A stretch of 64,000 nucleotides of DNA, taken from positions 1-64,000 of the forward strand of contig JAILCC010000022.1 of the NCBI GenBank assembly GCA_024680555.1, given 5' to 3'. The stretch comes from a bacterium (GTDB lineage Bacteria > Cyanobacteriota > Vampirovibrionia > Gastranaerophilales > JAILCC01). The first letter of the stretch is position 1, and the number at the start of each line of letters is the position of its first letter. The position numbers were made by a program, and so were the translations under genes. This document shows positions 55,606 through 64,000 of this stretch, piece by piece. The notes beneath the pieces are model-generated. The model ran no database searches and had not been told where the DNA came from. It saw only the letters and a program-made list of their open reading frames with translations.

Positions 55606-56652
55606 CTAAACTATCTTTCCTCCGGCTATGAGGTACGAATTTGTCTCATCATAAATAACCCCGAATTGTCCTTTTGCAATAGCAAAAACAGGTTCATCAA
55701 AGGTGATTTTTACTCCGTTGGCTGTCGGACAAACGAGGCAAGGTCGTGCCGGAGAATTGTATCGTATTTTGCCTTGAGCCTTGAACTCCTTATTTTTAAA
55801 GGTTTCTTGCTGCCAATTTATCTCTGTTATTTCAAGTTCTTTGCCATAAGCATCTTCTTCGTATCCGAGATAAACTATATTATTTTCCGCATCAATTTGG
55901 GTTACATATAAGGGGTATTTGTCGGCTATTCCCAACCCTTTGCGTTGACCTACCGTGTATTGGTAGTATCCTGTGTGTTTGCCGATAACTTTTCCTGTCG
56001 AAATGTTTATGACTTTTCCACGTTGTTCGCCAAATTGTCTGAAAAGATATTTTTTAACGGACAAGGGCTTTTTTATGAAGCAAACACCTTGAGAATCCTT
56101 GTATGATTTGCTTGGCAAACCATTTTCCGCCGCAATTTGTCTGATTTCTTCCTTGGAAGTATATTTACCTAACGGAAAAATTGTTTTAGAAAGCTCTTTT
56201 TGTGTCAATGAATACAAAAAATAAAGTTGGTCTTTGTTGTCGCATTTTGCACGTTCTAAACGATAAATACCGTCATGTTCAGTAATATTGGCATAGTGTC
56301 CGGTTGCAAAAAGGTCGCAACCGAGTTCATTTATTGCATAATCAAAAATTGCGCCCCATTTAACTTTGCTGTTGCATAAAGCGCAGGGATTTGGGGTTGA
56401 ACCGGCTTTGTAAGTTTCATTGAAGTATTCAATAACTTCTTTTTGGAATTTTTCTTTTAAATCAAGAATGTGGTGTTCTATTCCTAAAAACTCGCAGTTA
56501 GATTTTGCTTTAGCCAATAATTCGGAGTCGCCTATCATATCTCCCGTAATTCCGGCAACTTCGTATCCCTGTTTTTTTAAAAGCAAAGCTGTGGTGCTGC
56601 TATCTACACCCCCGCTCATTGCAACTGCAATTTTAGTTTTGTCTTTTGCCAT
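55606..56652 (-). CDS. mnmA: tRNA-specific 2-thiouridylase
   Basis: A 348-aa MnmA that thiolates U34 of tRNAs for Glu, Gln and Lys, using sulfur delivered by a relay. The PP-loop motif SGGVDSS is near residues 12-18. The first catalytic Cys is in NPCALCNSKVKWG near 96-108, and the second in DSQGVCFI. The C-terminal region has PLYVTQID and RPCLVC. The start is set at MAKDK (56652); MDL at 56661 and 56688 are in-frame alternatives. It is followed by the GNAT gene. Confidence 0.94.
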   Translation of the reverse strand: MAKDKTKIAVAMSGGVDSSTTALLLKKQGYEVAGITGDMIGDSELLAKAKSNCEFLGIEHHILDLKEKFQKEVIEYFNETYKAGSTPNPCALCNSKVKWGAIFDYAINELGCDLFATGHYANITEHDGIYRLERAKCDNKDQLYFLYSLTQKELSKTIFPLGKYTSKEEIRQIAAENGLPSKSYKDSQGVCFIKKPLSVKKYLFRQFGEQRGKVINISTGKVIGKHTGYYQYTVGQRKGLGIADKYPLYVTQIDAENNIVYLGYEEDAYGKELEITEINWQQETFKNKEFKAQGKIRYNSPARPCLVCPTANGVKITFDEPVFAIAKGQFGVIYDETNSYLIAGGKIV

Positions 56653-56696
56653 AAGGTCCATTTCCTTTTGTTTAAATTCTATCATCAAAAAAACGA

Positions 56697-56726
56697 TTGC
56701 AAAAATGAACCATGCTTATTTATAAT
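56697..56726 (+). promoter_or_regulatory. Promoter of the Cys/His-rich membrane protein gene
   Basis: There is a -35 TTGCAA (56697-56702), an 18-bp spacer and a -10 TATAAT (56721-56726). Confidence 0.5.
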
Positions 56727-56785
56727 TCGTTATTATGATGTAGGTAAGAACATCCTGAATTTTACTTTATATGGAGGACAAATTT

Positions 56786-57130
56786 ATGTCAGAAGAAATT
56801 AAAAAATGTGAAGAAAAAGAAGAAAAGTGTTGTTGTTTGTGCAAAATTATTAAATGCGAAACATGTAAGAAGTTTTTAATAGTTACAATCGGCACTTTTA
56901 TTGGAGGTTTTTGTGCGTTGAGCCTTTTTGCCGCACTTCATAAACCTCCTATGATGGGACATTTTGGTGCTCCTCAATTCCGTTATGGTGGACCAATGAT
57001 GGAAAGAGGTTTCGGACATCATCATCATTTCAACAAAGGTCCGAAATTCCACAAAATGGGTTTTCAAAAACCGTTTGATATGGAAAGACAATTCCCCGAT
57101 GCCCCTCAAAAACCGGAAATTGAAGAATAG
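56786..57130 (+). CDS. Small membrane protein with Cys-rich head and Met/His/Phe-rich tail
   Basis: A 114-aa protein. The N-terminal cytosolic part (about 4-35) is highly charged and carries KCCCLCKIIKCETCKK, six cysteines in 15 residues. One membrane helix (about 37-57) follows. The outer C-terminal part has repeated PMM, GHFG, GFGHHHHF and a Phe/Pro/Lys-rich stretch, ending acidic. Cys on one side and His/Met on the other suggest metal binding (copper, zinc or nickel), by inference only. No family is named. GGAGG is 8 nt before the ATG. A strong terminator follows. Confidence 0.7.
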   Translation: MSEEIKKCEEKEEKCCCLCKIIKCETCKKFLIVTIGTFIGGFCALSLFAALHKPPMMGHFGAPQFRYGGPMMERGFGHHHHFNKGPKFHKMGFQKPFDMERQFPDAPQKPEIEE

Positions 57131-57168
57131 AAAAAATCCCTCTCTTATTTAGAGAGGGATTTTTTTTT
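57131..57168. terminator. Bidirectional terminator between convergent genes
   Basis: A long stem with A6-TCCCTCTCT and AGAGAGGGA-T8 (57131-57145 and 57151-57167) and loop TATTT; it serves both the membrane protein gene and the GH57-DUF3536 gene. Confidence 0.9.
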
Positions 57169-59680
57169 ATACTTTTGTATTCGTTAATTCCAGATAATAT
57201 TCTTTTACATCAAAGTCAAGCATTTCTCCGATGTTCAAGAGATAATTGAGAAGCTGCTTAAAGAGTTTCGGCTCATCTGAACTCTTTAATTCCTCAATAT
57301 ATTTGGGCATCGGTTTAAAGATTTTTTCAAAATAATAGTTTTGAGCTTCTCTGATATTGGGCTGAATATCAAGCTGTTTTGATGTGCTTAATATACTCAA
57401 GAGTTTGTGCGCTTGTCTTGGTTCAAAGCCCTCGGTCAGCCTGATAAGGTTGCGGAAGATTTTTTCCTCAAAGATTTTTTGAGCTTTTTCTTTGTGTAGA
57501 GTTACGGATAATTTTTGTGCATCTTGTATAATGCTGAGTCCGCTTTGCATAACTTCGTCCGAGAATATGTTTTCCGCATTTTCAATGAGTTCATTAAACT
57601 GTTTACTCAATACGATTTCAGCTACGATTTTGTATTCTATTGGGATATCAACACCTTCATCTTTAAGCTGCTTGATGGGGTGTCTGCCCTCTGCATACAT
57701 TGTTTTGAACATTTCCGTAAATTTGTCCATTTTGTCTGCAAGAGTTTTGTGTAAAATTTCTTTTTTCTCTTTGACAAAAAGGTCTTTGAGCGTGTAATAT
57801 TGCTTGCCGAAATGTTCGTCAATCAATCTTACGATATCTGTTAAAGTATCTCTGTCATAACATTCGGTTATTTGTTGTTTAAATTTGTTGTATTCGTTTG
57901 CATCACTGAAGTTTTTGATTGCACATTGATAATCCTCTCCTCCAAAATGGAGCAGCGCAAACATCATATCGTGTTTTTCAAGAGTAATTTTTGAACGTGC
58001 TTCCACCCTGCCGATAACAAGGTTGCTTCTGCCTTTTTTGATTGCACGATAGTCTTTTTTCTTGATTTCCCAGCAATACAAGTCTGTTTCATTATCGTAT
58101 TCCTGATAAAGAGAAGTAATAACCCAGTGGCTTATGAACTGTTTTACATCAATAACGGAAGGTTTTACCCATTTGTTGTAAATATCTTTACCTGTTCCGA
58201 ATTCAATAATATTACTTTTTGCTTCCGATAATATTTCCAAAAATTCTGGTTCAAGGTCGTAATCAATAAATTCTTGAGAAAGCTGAATTGCACGTGCCGC
58301 ATATTTAAGAATTTGCACGGTTTCTATTCCGGATATTTCGCAGAAAAACCATCCGCAACTCGTGTACATAAGCTGTGTTTGGCGCTGCATTTCAAGAAGT
58401 TTTATCGCTTTTACGATTTCATCTTGAGAGAGAGGATATTTTTGGTGCTTTGCTATAAATTTTTTAGCATTATCTTCATCTCTGTCTAAAATGACTTCTA
58501 TATAATCATTTCTGGCTTTCCATACATCTGTTAGAAGCTTTCCGCCATATTGTTCGTAAATATCGGCAAGTTTATCTCTAAGAAAATCAAGAGCTTCTCT
58601 AAGCGGTTTTCTCCATTTTTGATTCCAATTAGGTTGACCTCCGGTTTGACATCCGCAGTCTGAATTCCATCTTTCAACACCGTGGAAACAACTCCATGAG
58701 GAAACCGGTTTTAATTCAACTTCGGTAAATGGGGGTTCAAGTTCAAGATATTCTGCATAGTTTGTAAGCTTAAAGCCCTCTTTTTCAACTCTCGATTTTA
58801 ATACGTATGACAATGCCATATCGCCGAACTTTGTATGGTGTCCGTAGCTTTCGCCATCGGTAGCGATGTTTACAAGTTGGTTGTAATTTCTTTGCTGTGA
58901 AATACCGTCTTTTAACCTGTTAACAAATTTCTCTCCGTTTTGTAAAAGGTTATCAAAAGCTACTGATTTTGATATTGCACCGTCGTAGAAAAATAAATCA
59001 AGGTACTTTTCAGGATCTTTTTTTGAAAAACATCTATATGCTTTCCCCGGATCGATGTTACCTGAGCTTACATCTTCCCACTTTGCGTCTTTTTCATTCA
59101 TAAGACGCACTTTTTGTGCTTGGAATGGGGAAAGAACAGTGAACTTTATGCCGCATTCAATTAAGACGTCAAGAGTTTCATAGTCTATGGCGGTTTCAGC
59201 AAGCCAAATGCCTTCAGGCTTATGCCCGAAACGGTAAATAAAATCTTTTATGCCCCAAATAACCTGAGTATATTTATCTCTTTCGTTTGCCAGAGGAAGT
59301 ATGATGTGATTGTAAACCTGCGCAAGAGCGTTGCCATGACCGTTATGCTCTTGAATACTGAGCGTATCGGCTTCGATTATACGTTCGTAGGTTCTTGGGT
59401 TGTGTTCTTCCATCCAAGAAAGAAGTGTAGGTCCGAAGTTGAAGCTCATTCTTCTGTAATTGCTGACGATATTCAGAATTTTATTTTGGGAATTTACAAT
59501 ACGGGATACACTATTAGGACTGTAGCATTCAAAATCTATCCTTTCATTCCAATCATGAAAAGGAGAAGCGCTTTCTTGTACTTCTATTGCTTCCAGCCAG
59601 GGATTTTCCCTCGGAGGCTGATAAAAGTGTCCGTGTATTGTTATATAGTTTGTGTATTTTTCTTTTTGTTTTTCAACCAT
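57167..59680 (-). CDS. GH57-family protein with C-terminal DUF3536-type domain
   Basis: An 837-aa protein. The N-terminal half is a GH57 barrel: HGHFYQPPRENPW near residues 15-27, predicted nucleophile Glu162 in GIWLAET, predicted acid/base Asp275 in ATDGES and a YGHHTKFGD segment. The C-terminal half (about 430-837) is the DUF3536-type helical domain found fused to GH57 in many bacteria, with unknown function. It is presumed to act on alpha-glucan or a related sugar in the cytosol; no signal peptide. ATG 59680, 8 nt after AGGA, is preferred to an in-frame start 30 nt upstream. Alternative roles are possible because activity has not been shown for most of this subgroup. Confidence 0.85.
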   Translation of the reverse strand: MVEKQKEKYTNYITIHGHFYQPPRENPWLEAIEVQESASPFHDWNERIDFECYSPNSVSRIVNSQNKILNIVSNYRRMSFNFGPTLLSWMEEHNPRTYERIIEADTLSIQEHNGHGNALAQVYNHIILPLANERDKYTQVIWGIKDFIYRFGHKPEGIWLAETAIDYETLDVLIECGIKFTVLSPFQAQKVRLMNEKDAKWEDVSSGNIDPGKAYRCFSKKDPEKYLDLFFYDGAISKSVAFDNLLQNGEKFVNRLKDGISQQRNYNQLVNIATDGESYGHHTKFGDMALSYVLKSRVEKEGFKLTNYAEYLELEPPFTEVELKPVSSWSCFHGVERWNSDCGCQTGGQPNWNQKWRKPLREALDFLRDKLADIYEQYGGKLLTDVWKARNDYIEVILDRDEDNAKKFIAKHQKYPLSQDEIVKAIKLLEMQRQTQLMYTSCGWFFCEISGIETVQILKYAARAIQLSQEFIDYDLEPEFLEILSEAKSNIIEFGTGKDIYNKWVKPSVIDVKQFISHWVITSLYQEYDNETDLYCWEIKKKDYRAIKKGRSNLVIGRVEARSKITLEKHDMMFALLHFGGEDYQCAIKNFSDANEYNKFKQQITECYDRDTLTDIVRLIDEHFGKQYYTLKDLFVKEKKEILHKTLADKMDKFTEMFKTMYAEGRHPIKQLKDEGVDIPIEYKIVAEIVLSKQFNELIENAENIFSDEVMQSGLSIIQDAQKLSVTLHKEKAQKIFEEKIFRNLIRLTEGFEPRQAHKLLSILSTSKQLDIQPNIREAQNYYFEKIFKPMPKYIEELKSSDEPKLFKQLLNYLLNIGEMLDFDVKEYYLELTNTKV

Positions 59681-59871
59681 AATAATTATCCTAACTTTAT
59701 TCCCTAACACTATTTTGCACTATTTTTTGCCTGTTAGCAATAGGAAATAACAGAAATTCATTAAAAGAGGGGATATTGAGTCATTTGTGCTTATTTTTTT
59801 TAAAATAATTTCTGTTTATCCAAATCTGTTTTTGTGTGATAATTTTTTCAAGAATATTTAGGAGAACGTTC

Positions 59872-60666
59872 ATGGTAAAAGTTTTGGTGTCCGGAGCATG
59901 CGGAAAAATGGGAAGAGAAGTAGTTAATGCGGTAAATGCCGCAGAAGATATGACTCTTGTTGGTGCTGTGGATATAGTTAATATTGGTGAGGATATAGGT
60001 TCAATTGCATTAGGTAAAGAAAATGGCATAAAAATTCAAGGTGACTTGAAGTTAGCTATTGATGAGGTTAAACCCGATGTGGTTGTTGATTTTACCCAAC
60101 CCAATAGCGCTTTTCAAAATGCAAAAACAATTCTGGAAGCAGGTGCAAGACCAGTAATTGGTACTACCGGTTTGAAAGAAGAAGAAATTGAGGAGTTAAA
60201 AAAACTTTCCGAAAAAATGAATTTATCGGGAATGATTGCTCCGAATTTTACAACAGGGGCGGTTTTGATGATGATGTTTGCACAAATGGCTGCAAAATAT
60301 TTTGATAATGCTGAAATTATTGAATATCACCATAATCAGAAGAAAGATGCTCCGTCAGGTACGGCAGTCAAGACGGCACAGCTGATGGCAAAAGTTAATC
60401 CCGATTTAATGAAGGGAAATTGTCAGGAAACGGAAACTATTCAAGGCTCACGAGGCGGAACGGCTAACGGAAATATTCATATCCATTCAGTTCGTATGCC
60501 TGGATATATGGCTTCCCAAGAAGTTTTGTTCGGTTCAATGGGGCAAATTTTGTCCATAAGGCACGATAGTGTTGACAGAAAATGTTATATGCCCGGAGTT
60601 TTGATGGGTATTCGTTACGTTACGGATAACAAAAAATTTATTTACGGTTTAGATAATATTTTATAA
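59872..60666 (+). CDS. dapB: 4-hydroxy-tetrahydrodipicolinate reductase
   Basis: A 264-aa DapB that reduces HTPA to tetrahydrodipicolinate with NAD(P)H in lysine and diaminopimelate synthesis. VSGACGKMGREV near residues 6-17 is the nucleotide-binding motif, followed by DFTQPN, IGTTGL, APNFTTGAVLMM and IEYHHNQKKDAPSGTA, the catalytic His/Lys motif. AGGAG lies 7 nt before the chosen ATG; an in-frame ATG at 59836 is unlikely. It is the first gene of dapB-asd-dapA. Confidence 0.96.
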   Translation: MVKVLVSGACGKMGREVVNAVNAAEDMTLVGAVDIVNIGEDIGSIALGKENGIKIQGDLKLAIDEVKPDVVVDFTQPNSAFQNAKTILEAGARPVIGTTGLKEEEIEELKKLSEKMNLSGMIAPNFTTGAVLMMMFAQMAAKYFDNAEIIEYHHNQKKDAPSGTAVKTAQLMAKVNPDLMKGNCQETETIQGSRGGTANGNIHIHSVRMPGYMASQEVLFGSMGQILSIRHDSVDRKCYMPGVLMGIRYVTDNKKFIYGLDNIL

Positions 60667-60678
60667 AGAGGAAAAATT

Positions 60679-61704
60679 ATGTCAGGAGTAAATTTAGCGG
60701 TATTAGGCGCAACCGGTGTTGTCGGTTCTGAAATTTTGAATGTATTGGAAAACAGTTCTATTCCGATAAATTCCATAAAAATGCTTTCAAGTGCAAGAAG
60801 TGCAGGTAAAAAAGTTACTTTTAAGGGTAAAGAATATACAGTTATTGAGACAACTCCAAAAGAATTTGAAGGTGTTGATATTGTTTTGGCTTCTGCAGGA
60901 GCTTCTACTAGCAAAATGTATGTTGATGATATCGTAAAAGCAGGTGCGGTACTTGTTGATAATTCAAGCGCATTCCGTATGGAAAAAGATGTACCCTTGG
61001 TTATTGCAGGTGCTAACGATGAAGATTTAAAGATGCACCACGGCGTAGTCGCTAACCCCAACTGTTCAACTTCCCAGTTAATGCTTGTTTTAAAACCGCT
61101 TCACGAATATGCCAAAATAAAAAGACTTGTTGTAAGCACATACCAAGCCGTAAGTGGAGCAGGAAAGGCTGCAATGGATGAATTAAGAGCGCATACCGAA
61201 GCTGAAATAAAGGGTGAAAGCTTTGAAACAAAAGCATTTGTAAAACCAATTGCATTTAACTTAATTCCGCAAATTGACGTATTCTGCGACAATGGCTATA
61301 CAAAGGAAGAGATGAAAGTGGTGAATGAAACTAAGAAAATTCTTCACCTTGCGGAAAATACTCCGATAACTTGTACTGCGGTGCGTGTTCCGGTATTTGT
61401 TAGTCACTCCGAGGCTGTTACGGTTGAGTTTGAAAAACCGTTGGATGTTGCAAAAACGAGAGAAATTCTTGAAAAAGCTTATGGTGTAATTGTTATGGAT
61501 GATATTGAAAATAAAGTATATCCGACACCGACATTTACGGCAGGCAAAGATCCCGTTTATGTCGGAAGAATAAGAAAAGACCTTGCTTTTGATAATGCGA
61601 TTTCCATGTTTGTAGTTGCTGATAACCTTAGAATCGGTGCGGCGCTCAATACTGTAAGGATTGCTGAAAAACTTGTTGAAATGAAATTGGTAAGGAATGC
61701 ATAG
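60679..61704 (+). CDS. asd: Aspartate-semialdehyde dehydrogenase
   Basis: A 341-aa Asd that converts aspartyl phosphate to aspartate semialdehyde with NADPH, feeding lysine/DAP, threonine and methionine synthesis. The Rossmann start LGATGVVGSEIL is near 8-19; the catalytic Cys is in VANPNCSTSQL near 124-134; VSTYQAVSGAG and a C-terminal VPVFVSHSE with its catalytic His follow. It lies 12 nt after dapB and 11 nt before dapA, with AGAGGAAAAA before the ATG. Confidence 0.96.
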   Translation: MSGVNLAVLGATGVVGSEILNVLENSSIPINSIKMLSSARSAGKKVTFKGKEYTVIETTPKEFEGVDIVLASAGASTSKMYVDDIVKAGAVLVDNSSAFRMEKDVPLVIAGANDEDLKMHHGVVANPNCSTSQLMLVLKPLHEYAKIKRLVVSTYQAVSGAGKAAMDELRAHTEAEIKGESFETKAFVKPIAFNLIPQIDVFCDNGYTKEEMKVVNETKKILHLAENTPITCTAVRVPVFVSHSEAVTVEFEKPLDVAKTREILEKAYGVIVMDDIENKVYPTPTFTAGKDPVYVGRIRKDLAFDNAISMFVVADNLRIGAALNTVRIAEKLVEMKLVRNA

Positions 61705-61715
61705 GGGGAATTGTT

Positions 61716-62600
61716 ATGGCGCAAAGATATGATGCAGGTGAAGTAATTACGGCAATGGTTACGCCGTTTAATAAAGATTTTTCTATTGATTTTACGGGGC
61801 TTGAAAAGCTCGTAAAACACCTTATCAATAACGGTTCGGATACTCTTCTTGTTGCAGCAACAACGGGTGAATCTCCCACATTGACTCTTGATGAAGAAAT
61901 GGAATTATTAAAATTCGTCAAGGGTGTTGTAGGCACTAAAGCGAAAATTATAATGAGTACAGGTTCAAATTGTACGGAAACTGCGGTTGAACAGTCCAAG
62001 AGAGTCGCTCAGGCGGGTGGTGCTGATGCAATATTATCAGTTGTTCCTTATTATAACAAACCCTCTCAATCGGGTTTAATAAATCACTTTACTCAAATTG
62101 CGCAAAGCGTTGATTTGCCGGTGCTTTTGTATAATATCCCCGGAAGAACAGGGATAAATATGCTGCCCGAAACAATTGCAACTATTGCAGAGAAAAACCC
62201 CAATGTTTTTGGCGTAAAACAAAGTAACGGTGACCTTGACCAAGTATCTGAAATTATTTTGAATTGTCCGCAAGATTTTACTGTATTGTCAGGTGATGAT
62301 TCATTAACTCTTCCGATGCTTTCATTGGGCGCAAGAGGCGTAGTCAGCGTTGCATCCCACATTATCGGTAAAGAAATTAAACAGATGATAAGATTGTTTA
62401 AATTGGGTAAGGTAAACGAAGCGGCAGCGTTGCATGCGAGTTTTTATCCGACATTTAAAAAAATCTTTATGGCTCCCAACCCTGTTCCTATTAAAGCTGC
62501 TCTGAATAAACTCGGTTTTATTTCAGACACGGTAAGAAATCCGCTTGTAACATTAACGGAGACCGAAAAAGAAGAACTGTTTAAGGTATTACATATCTAA
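61716..62600 (+). CDS. dapA: 4-hydroxy-tetrahydrodipicolinate synthase
   Basis: A 294-aa DapA that condenses aspartate semialdehyde and pyruvate. The TIM barrel has TGESPTLTLDE near 49-59 (substrate loop). The catalytic Tyr is in YNIPGRTGIN near 136-145, and the Schiff-base Lys in FGVKQSNGDLD near 163-173, where the usual form is VK-(E/D)-A. GARGVVSVASHI closes the barrel. It is last in the dapB-asd-dapA operon and a strong terminator follows. Confidence 0.96.
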   Translation: MAQRYDAGEVITAMVTPFNKDFSIDFTGLEKLVKHLINNGSDTLLVAATTGESPTLTLDEEMELLKFVKGVVGTKAKIIMSTGSNCTETAVEQSKRVAQAGGADAILSVVPYYNKPSQSGLINHFTQIAQSVDLPVLLYNIPGRTGINMLPETIATIAEKNPNVFGVKQSNGDLDQVSEIILNCPQDFTVLSGDDSLTLPMLSLGARGVVSVASHIIGKEIKQMIRLFKLGKVNEAAALHASFYPTFKKIFMAPNPVPIKAALNKLGFISDTVRNPLVTLTETEKEELFKVLHI

Positions 62601-62634
62601 AAAAAATCCCTCTCAAGATAGAGGGATTTTTTTT
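62600..62634. terminator. Bidirectional terminator after dapA
   Basis: A-rich TCCCTCT and AGAGGGA arms (62607-62613 and 62620-62626), loop CAAGAT, flanked by A7 and T8; the convergent gene ends inside its T tract. Confidence 0.9.
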
Positions 62635-63106
62635 AGGATAAAAGTTTTTTTGTTCTTTCTATTGCTGCCATGAGAGCCGGAGATTCTTGTTCTTGCAATT
62701 TAATGCCTTCAAGCCTTCTTATAAGGGATAATACACCCAAATGATAATTAAACTCATTTAAGGGACCTAAAATCGTATCCGGCATGTCTTTTCTTTTTAA
62801 AACAACATCCTTGCTTGGACAAGGAATACGTGCTGTATGTGTGAAATTACCAATATAATTTGATATGTGGCTATCGCCATATTCCCAAGAATCTGCAATA
62901 TCGAGTTTTGCGCCGGGCATCATCTCTTTTAATTTCAGTACTCTTTTTTCAAACGTATCTCGTACTTTAGGAGTGTATTTATAAATTTTTGCTTCGTCTT
63001 CCGCTGCAGAAAAAACCTCTATTGCTACTTTTCTCAATTCATTTTTAAATCTGGGAGAAAAAGTTAATCCAAAACTGTTTTGATTATTTACTGAATTTAC
63101 TTGCAT
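62633..63106 (-). CDS. Lineage-type protein with NSVNN..SFG N-terminus, unknown function
   Basis: A 157-aa protein without signal peptide or membrane helix. The N-terminus MQVNSVNNQNSFG matches the N-terminus of the HPr-like protein at 29061 (MNINSVNNASFG), although the rest is unrelated. The body has a helical first part (FKNELRKVAIEVFSAAEDEAK), a central TFEKRVLKLKEMMPGAKL segment and a C-terminal LGVLSLIRRLEGIKLQEQ helix. The end falls in a terminator shared with dapA. No family is recognised. Confidence 0.65.
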   Translation of the reverse strand: MQVNSVNNQNSFGLTFSPRFKNELRKVAIEVFSAAEDEAKIYKYTPKVRDTFEKRVLKLKEMMPGAKLDIADSWEYGDSHISNYIGNFTHTARIPCPSKDVVLKRKDMPDTILGPLNEFNYHLGVLSLIRRLEGIKLQEQESPALMAAIERTKKLLS

Positions 63107-63154
63107 AACAAATCCTTTTCCCTAAATCTGTATATACTAAATCACGTAAAAATT

Positions 63155-64000
63155 TTATTTGCTATATTTTCCTTGGCAAGAATTATTCAGTTCAAACCAT
63201 TCATCAATTTTATTTAAGGTTTTAAACTTTTGTCCCAACCAGATGGGGGCAAGCAGGGATTTTTTGTAACCGTTTCCGGCAAGTCGGTGAATAATAACAT
63301 TTTCGGGTAAAATCTCCATAAATGAACAAGCCAAGTCTACGTATTCATCTTCTTCAAGAATTTTTAATTCTCCTGCTGAATATAATTTTTCCAGTTTTGA
63401 ATTTTTGAGTACGCAAAGTGCATGTATTTTCACACCGTCAATGCCTATGTCGGCAAGGGCTTTTGCCGTATCCATCATGTCCTGTTTTGTTTCGTTTGGA
63501 AGCCCCAAAATTACATGTGCAGAAATTTTTATGCCTTTGTTTTGGGTAAGTTTTACTGCATCAATAAAGTCTTTGGCGCTATGAGAGCGGTTTATGAGTT
63601 CGAGAGTCCTGTCTTTTATGCTTTGCAAGCCGTATTCAAGCCAAACTTCTTTATCATTTGTATAACTTTGAATAAGCTCTATTTTTGCTTCATCAACACA
63701 GTCGGGACGAGTTCCGATAGATAAACCGACTACTCTTTCATTGTTTGTTGCATCATCATATATTTGTTTTATTTTTTCAATCGAGGCATAGGTGTTGGAG
63801 TATGATTGCAGATATGCTATAAATTTGTGCGCATGAAATCTCTTTTCAAGATTATTTATCCCGACATTTAACTGTTCGCTTATTGGCAAAAAACCGTCAT
63901 GTGCCTTGGAAAACGAGCCGTCATCATCACAAAAAATGCATCCGCCAAATGATTTTGTGCCATCACGATTAGGACACCCCAAATTTGCATTAAGGGTGAC
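63155..64000 (-). CDS. yhcC: Radical SAM protein, YhcC/TIGR01212 type (5' end outside window)
   Basis: A partial gene; the frame stays open to the window edge, and 281 codons are visible. The radical SAM cluster appears as CPNRDGTKSFGGCIFC, the extended Cys spacing characteristic of the YhcC family (not CX3CX2C). It is preceded by TLNANLG. The SAM-binding and barrel motifs VGLSIGTRPD, WLEYGLQS and HVILGLPNETKQD follow. The function of YhcC is not well established. The C-terminus ends with a short basic tail. Confidence 0.9.
   Translation of the reverse strand, partial: VTLNANLGCPNRDGTKSFGGCIFCDDDGSFSKAHDGFLPISEQLNVGINNLEKRFHAHKFIAYLQSYSNTYASIEKIKQIYDDATNNERVVGLSIGTRPDCVDEAKIELIQSYTNDKEVWLEYGLQSIKDRTLELINRSHSAKDFIDAVKLTQNKGIKISAHVILGLPNETKQDMMDTAKALADIGIDGVKIHALCVLKNSKLEKLYSAGELKILEEDEYVDLACSFMEILPENVIIHRLAGNGYKKSLLAPIWLGQKFKTLNKIDEWFELNNSCQGKYSK

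Overview
The window is low-GC bacterial DNA with a Gram-negative, anaerobic, fermentative gene set. The best fit is a gut-type member of the non-photosynthetic cyanobacterial sister lineage (Vampirovibrionia / Melainabacteria, order Gastranaerophilales). The reasons are inferential: an atpB-atpE (beta-epsilon) pair cut off from the other ATP synthase genes, as in Cyanobacteria; a DUF4330 protein; many type IV pilin-like proteins; a trimeric HydABC-type hydrogenase or NAD-linked oxidoreductase; GH57 enzymes plus glgC for glycogen-type alpha-glucan; kdtA and an O-antigen-ligase-like protein for an LPS-type envelope; and small lineage-type proteins starting with an NSVNN..SFG segment. No rRNA is present, so the assignment rests on gene content.

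Layout. 1-2931 (minus): 5' end of hydA, then hydB and hydC, behind a promoter with an operator-like palindrome. 3225-6217 (plus): two tandem pilin-like proteins translationally coupled to a PurD-like protein whose active-site motifs are lost. 6212-10165: aroE (minus), a TauE/SafE exporter and a GH57 amylase-like enzyme. 10162-15706 (minus): pyrF, an ABC ATPase, DUF4330, an O-antigen ligase/polymerase, a GT9 glycosyltransferase and maf. 15841-18377: leuS and its terminator. 18491-24718 (plus): a type IV pilus / type II secretion operon (lipoprotein, secretin, ATPase, platform protein, small unknown protein). 25304-28928: lepA, glgC and an anchored thioredoxin. 29061-31932: an unusual HPr, a MATE transporter, and a pilin-like gene broken by an in-frame TGA. 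31973-36838 (minus): hpt, tilS, a Xer-type recombinase and two lineage-specific proteins. 36949-41181: kdtA, a small orphan, a leuD-like gene and mutL.

41306-47177 holds the most unusual content: two very large paralogous Ala/Gln/Glu/Ser/Thr-rich proteins (866 and 1025 aa) with the same N-terminal segment, a long heptad-patterned alanine-rich body and a hyperacidic tail, each behind a near-identical 66-bp upstream block. After them come nanE, a 938-aa pilin-headed Cys-rich GLUG-repeat protein, atpB-atpE (ATP synthase), tRNA-Thr(CGU), a secreted protein made of 20-residue repeats, a macro-domain protein, a MIF-like tautomerase, rubrerythrin, a GNAT enzyme, mnmA, a Cys/His-rich membrane protein, a GH57-DUF3536 protein, the dapB-asd-dapA operon, another NSVNN/SFG protein and the 5'-truncated radical SAM gene yhcC.

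How the genes may fit together: glgC makes ADP-glucose for a storage glucan that the two GH57 proteins may remodel or degrade. The HydABC-type complex would dispose of reductant. The pilus/secretion operon could assemble or export the pilin-headed surface proteins. The DAP and envelope-polysaccharide genes build the cell wall and outer layer. No stretch longer than about 300 bases lacks a gene. No CRISPR array, insertion sequence, prophage or rRNA was seen.
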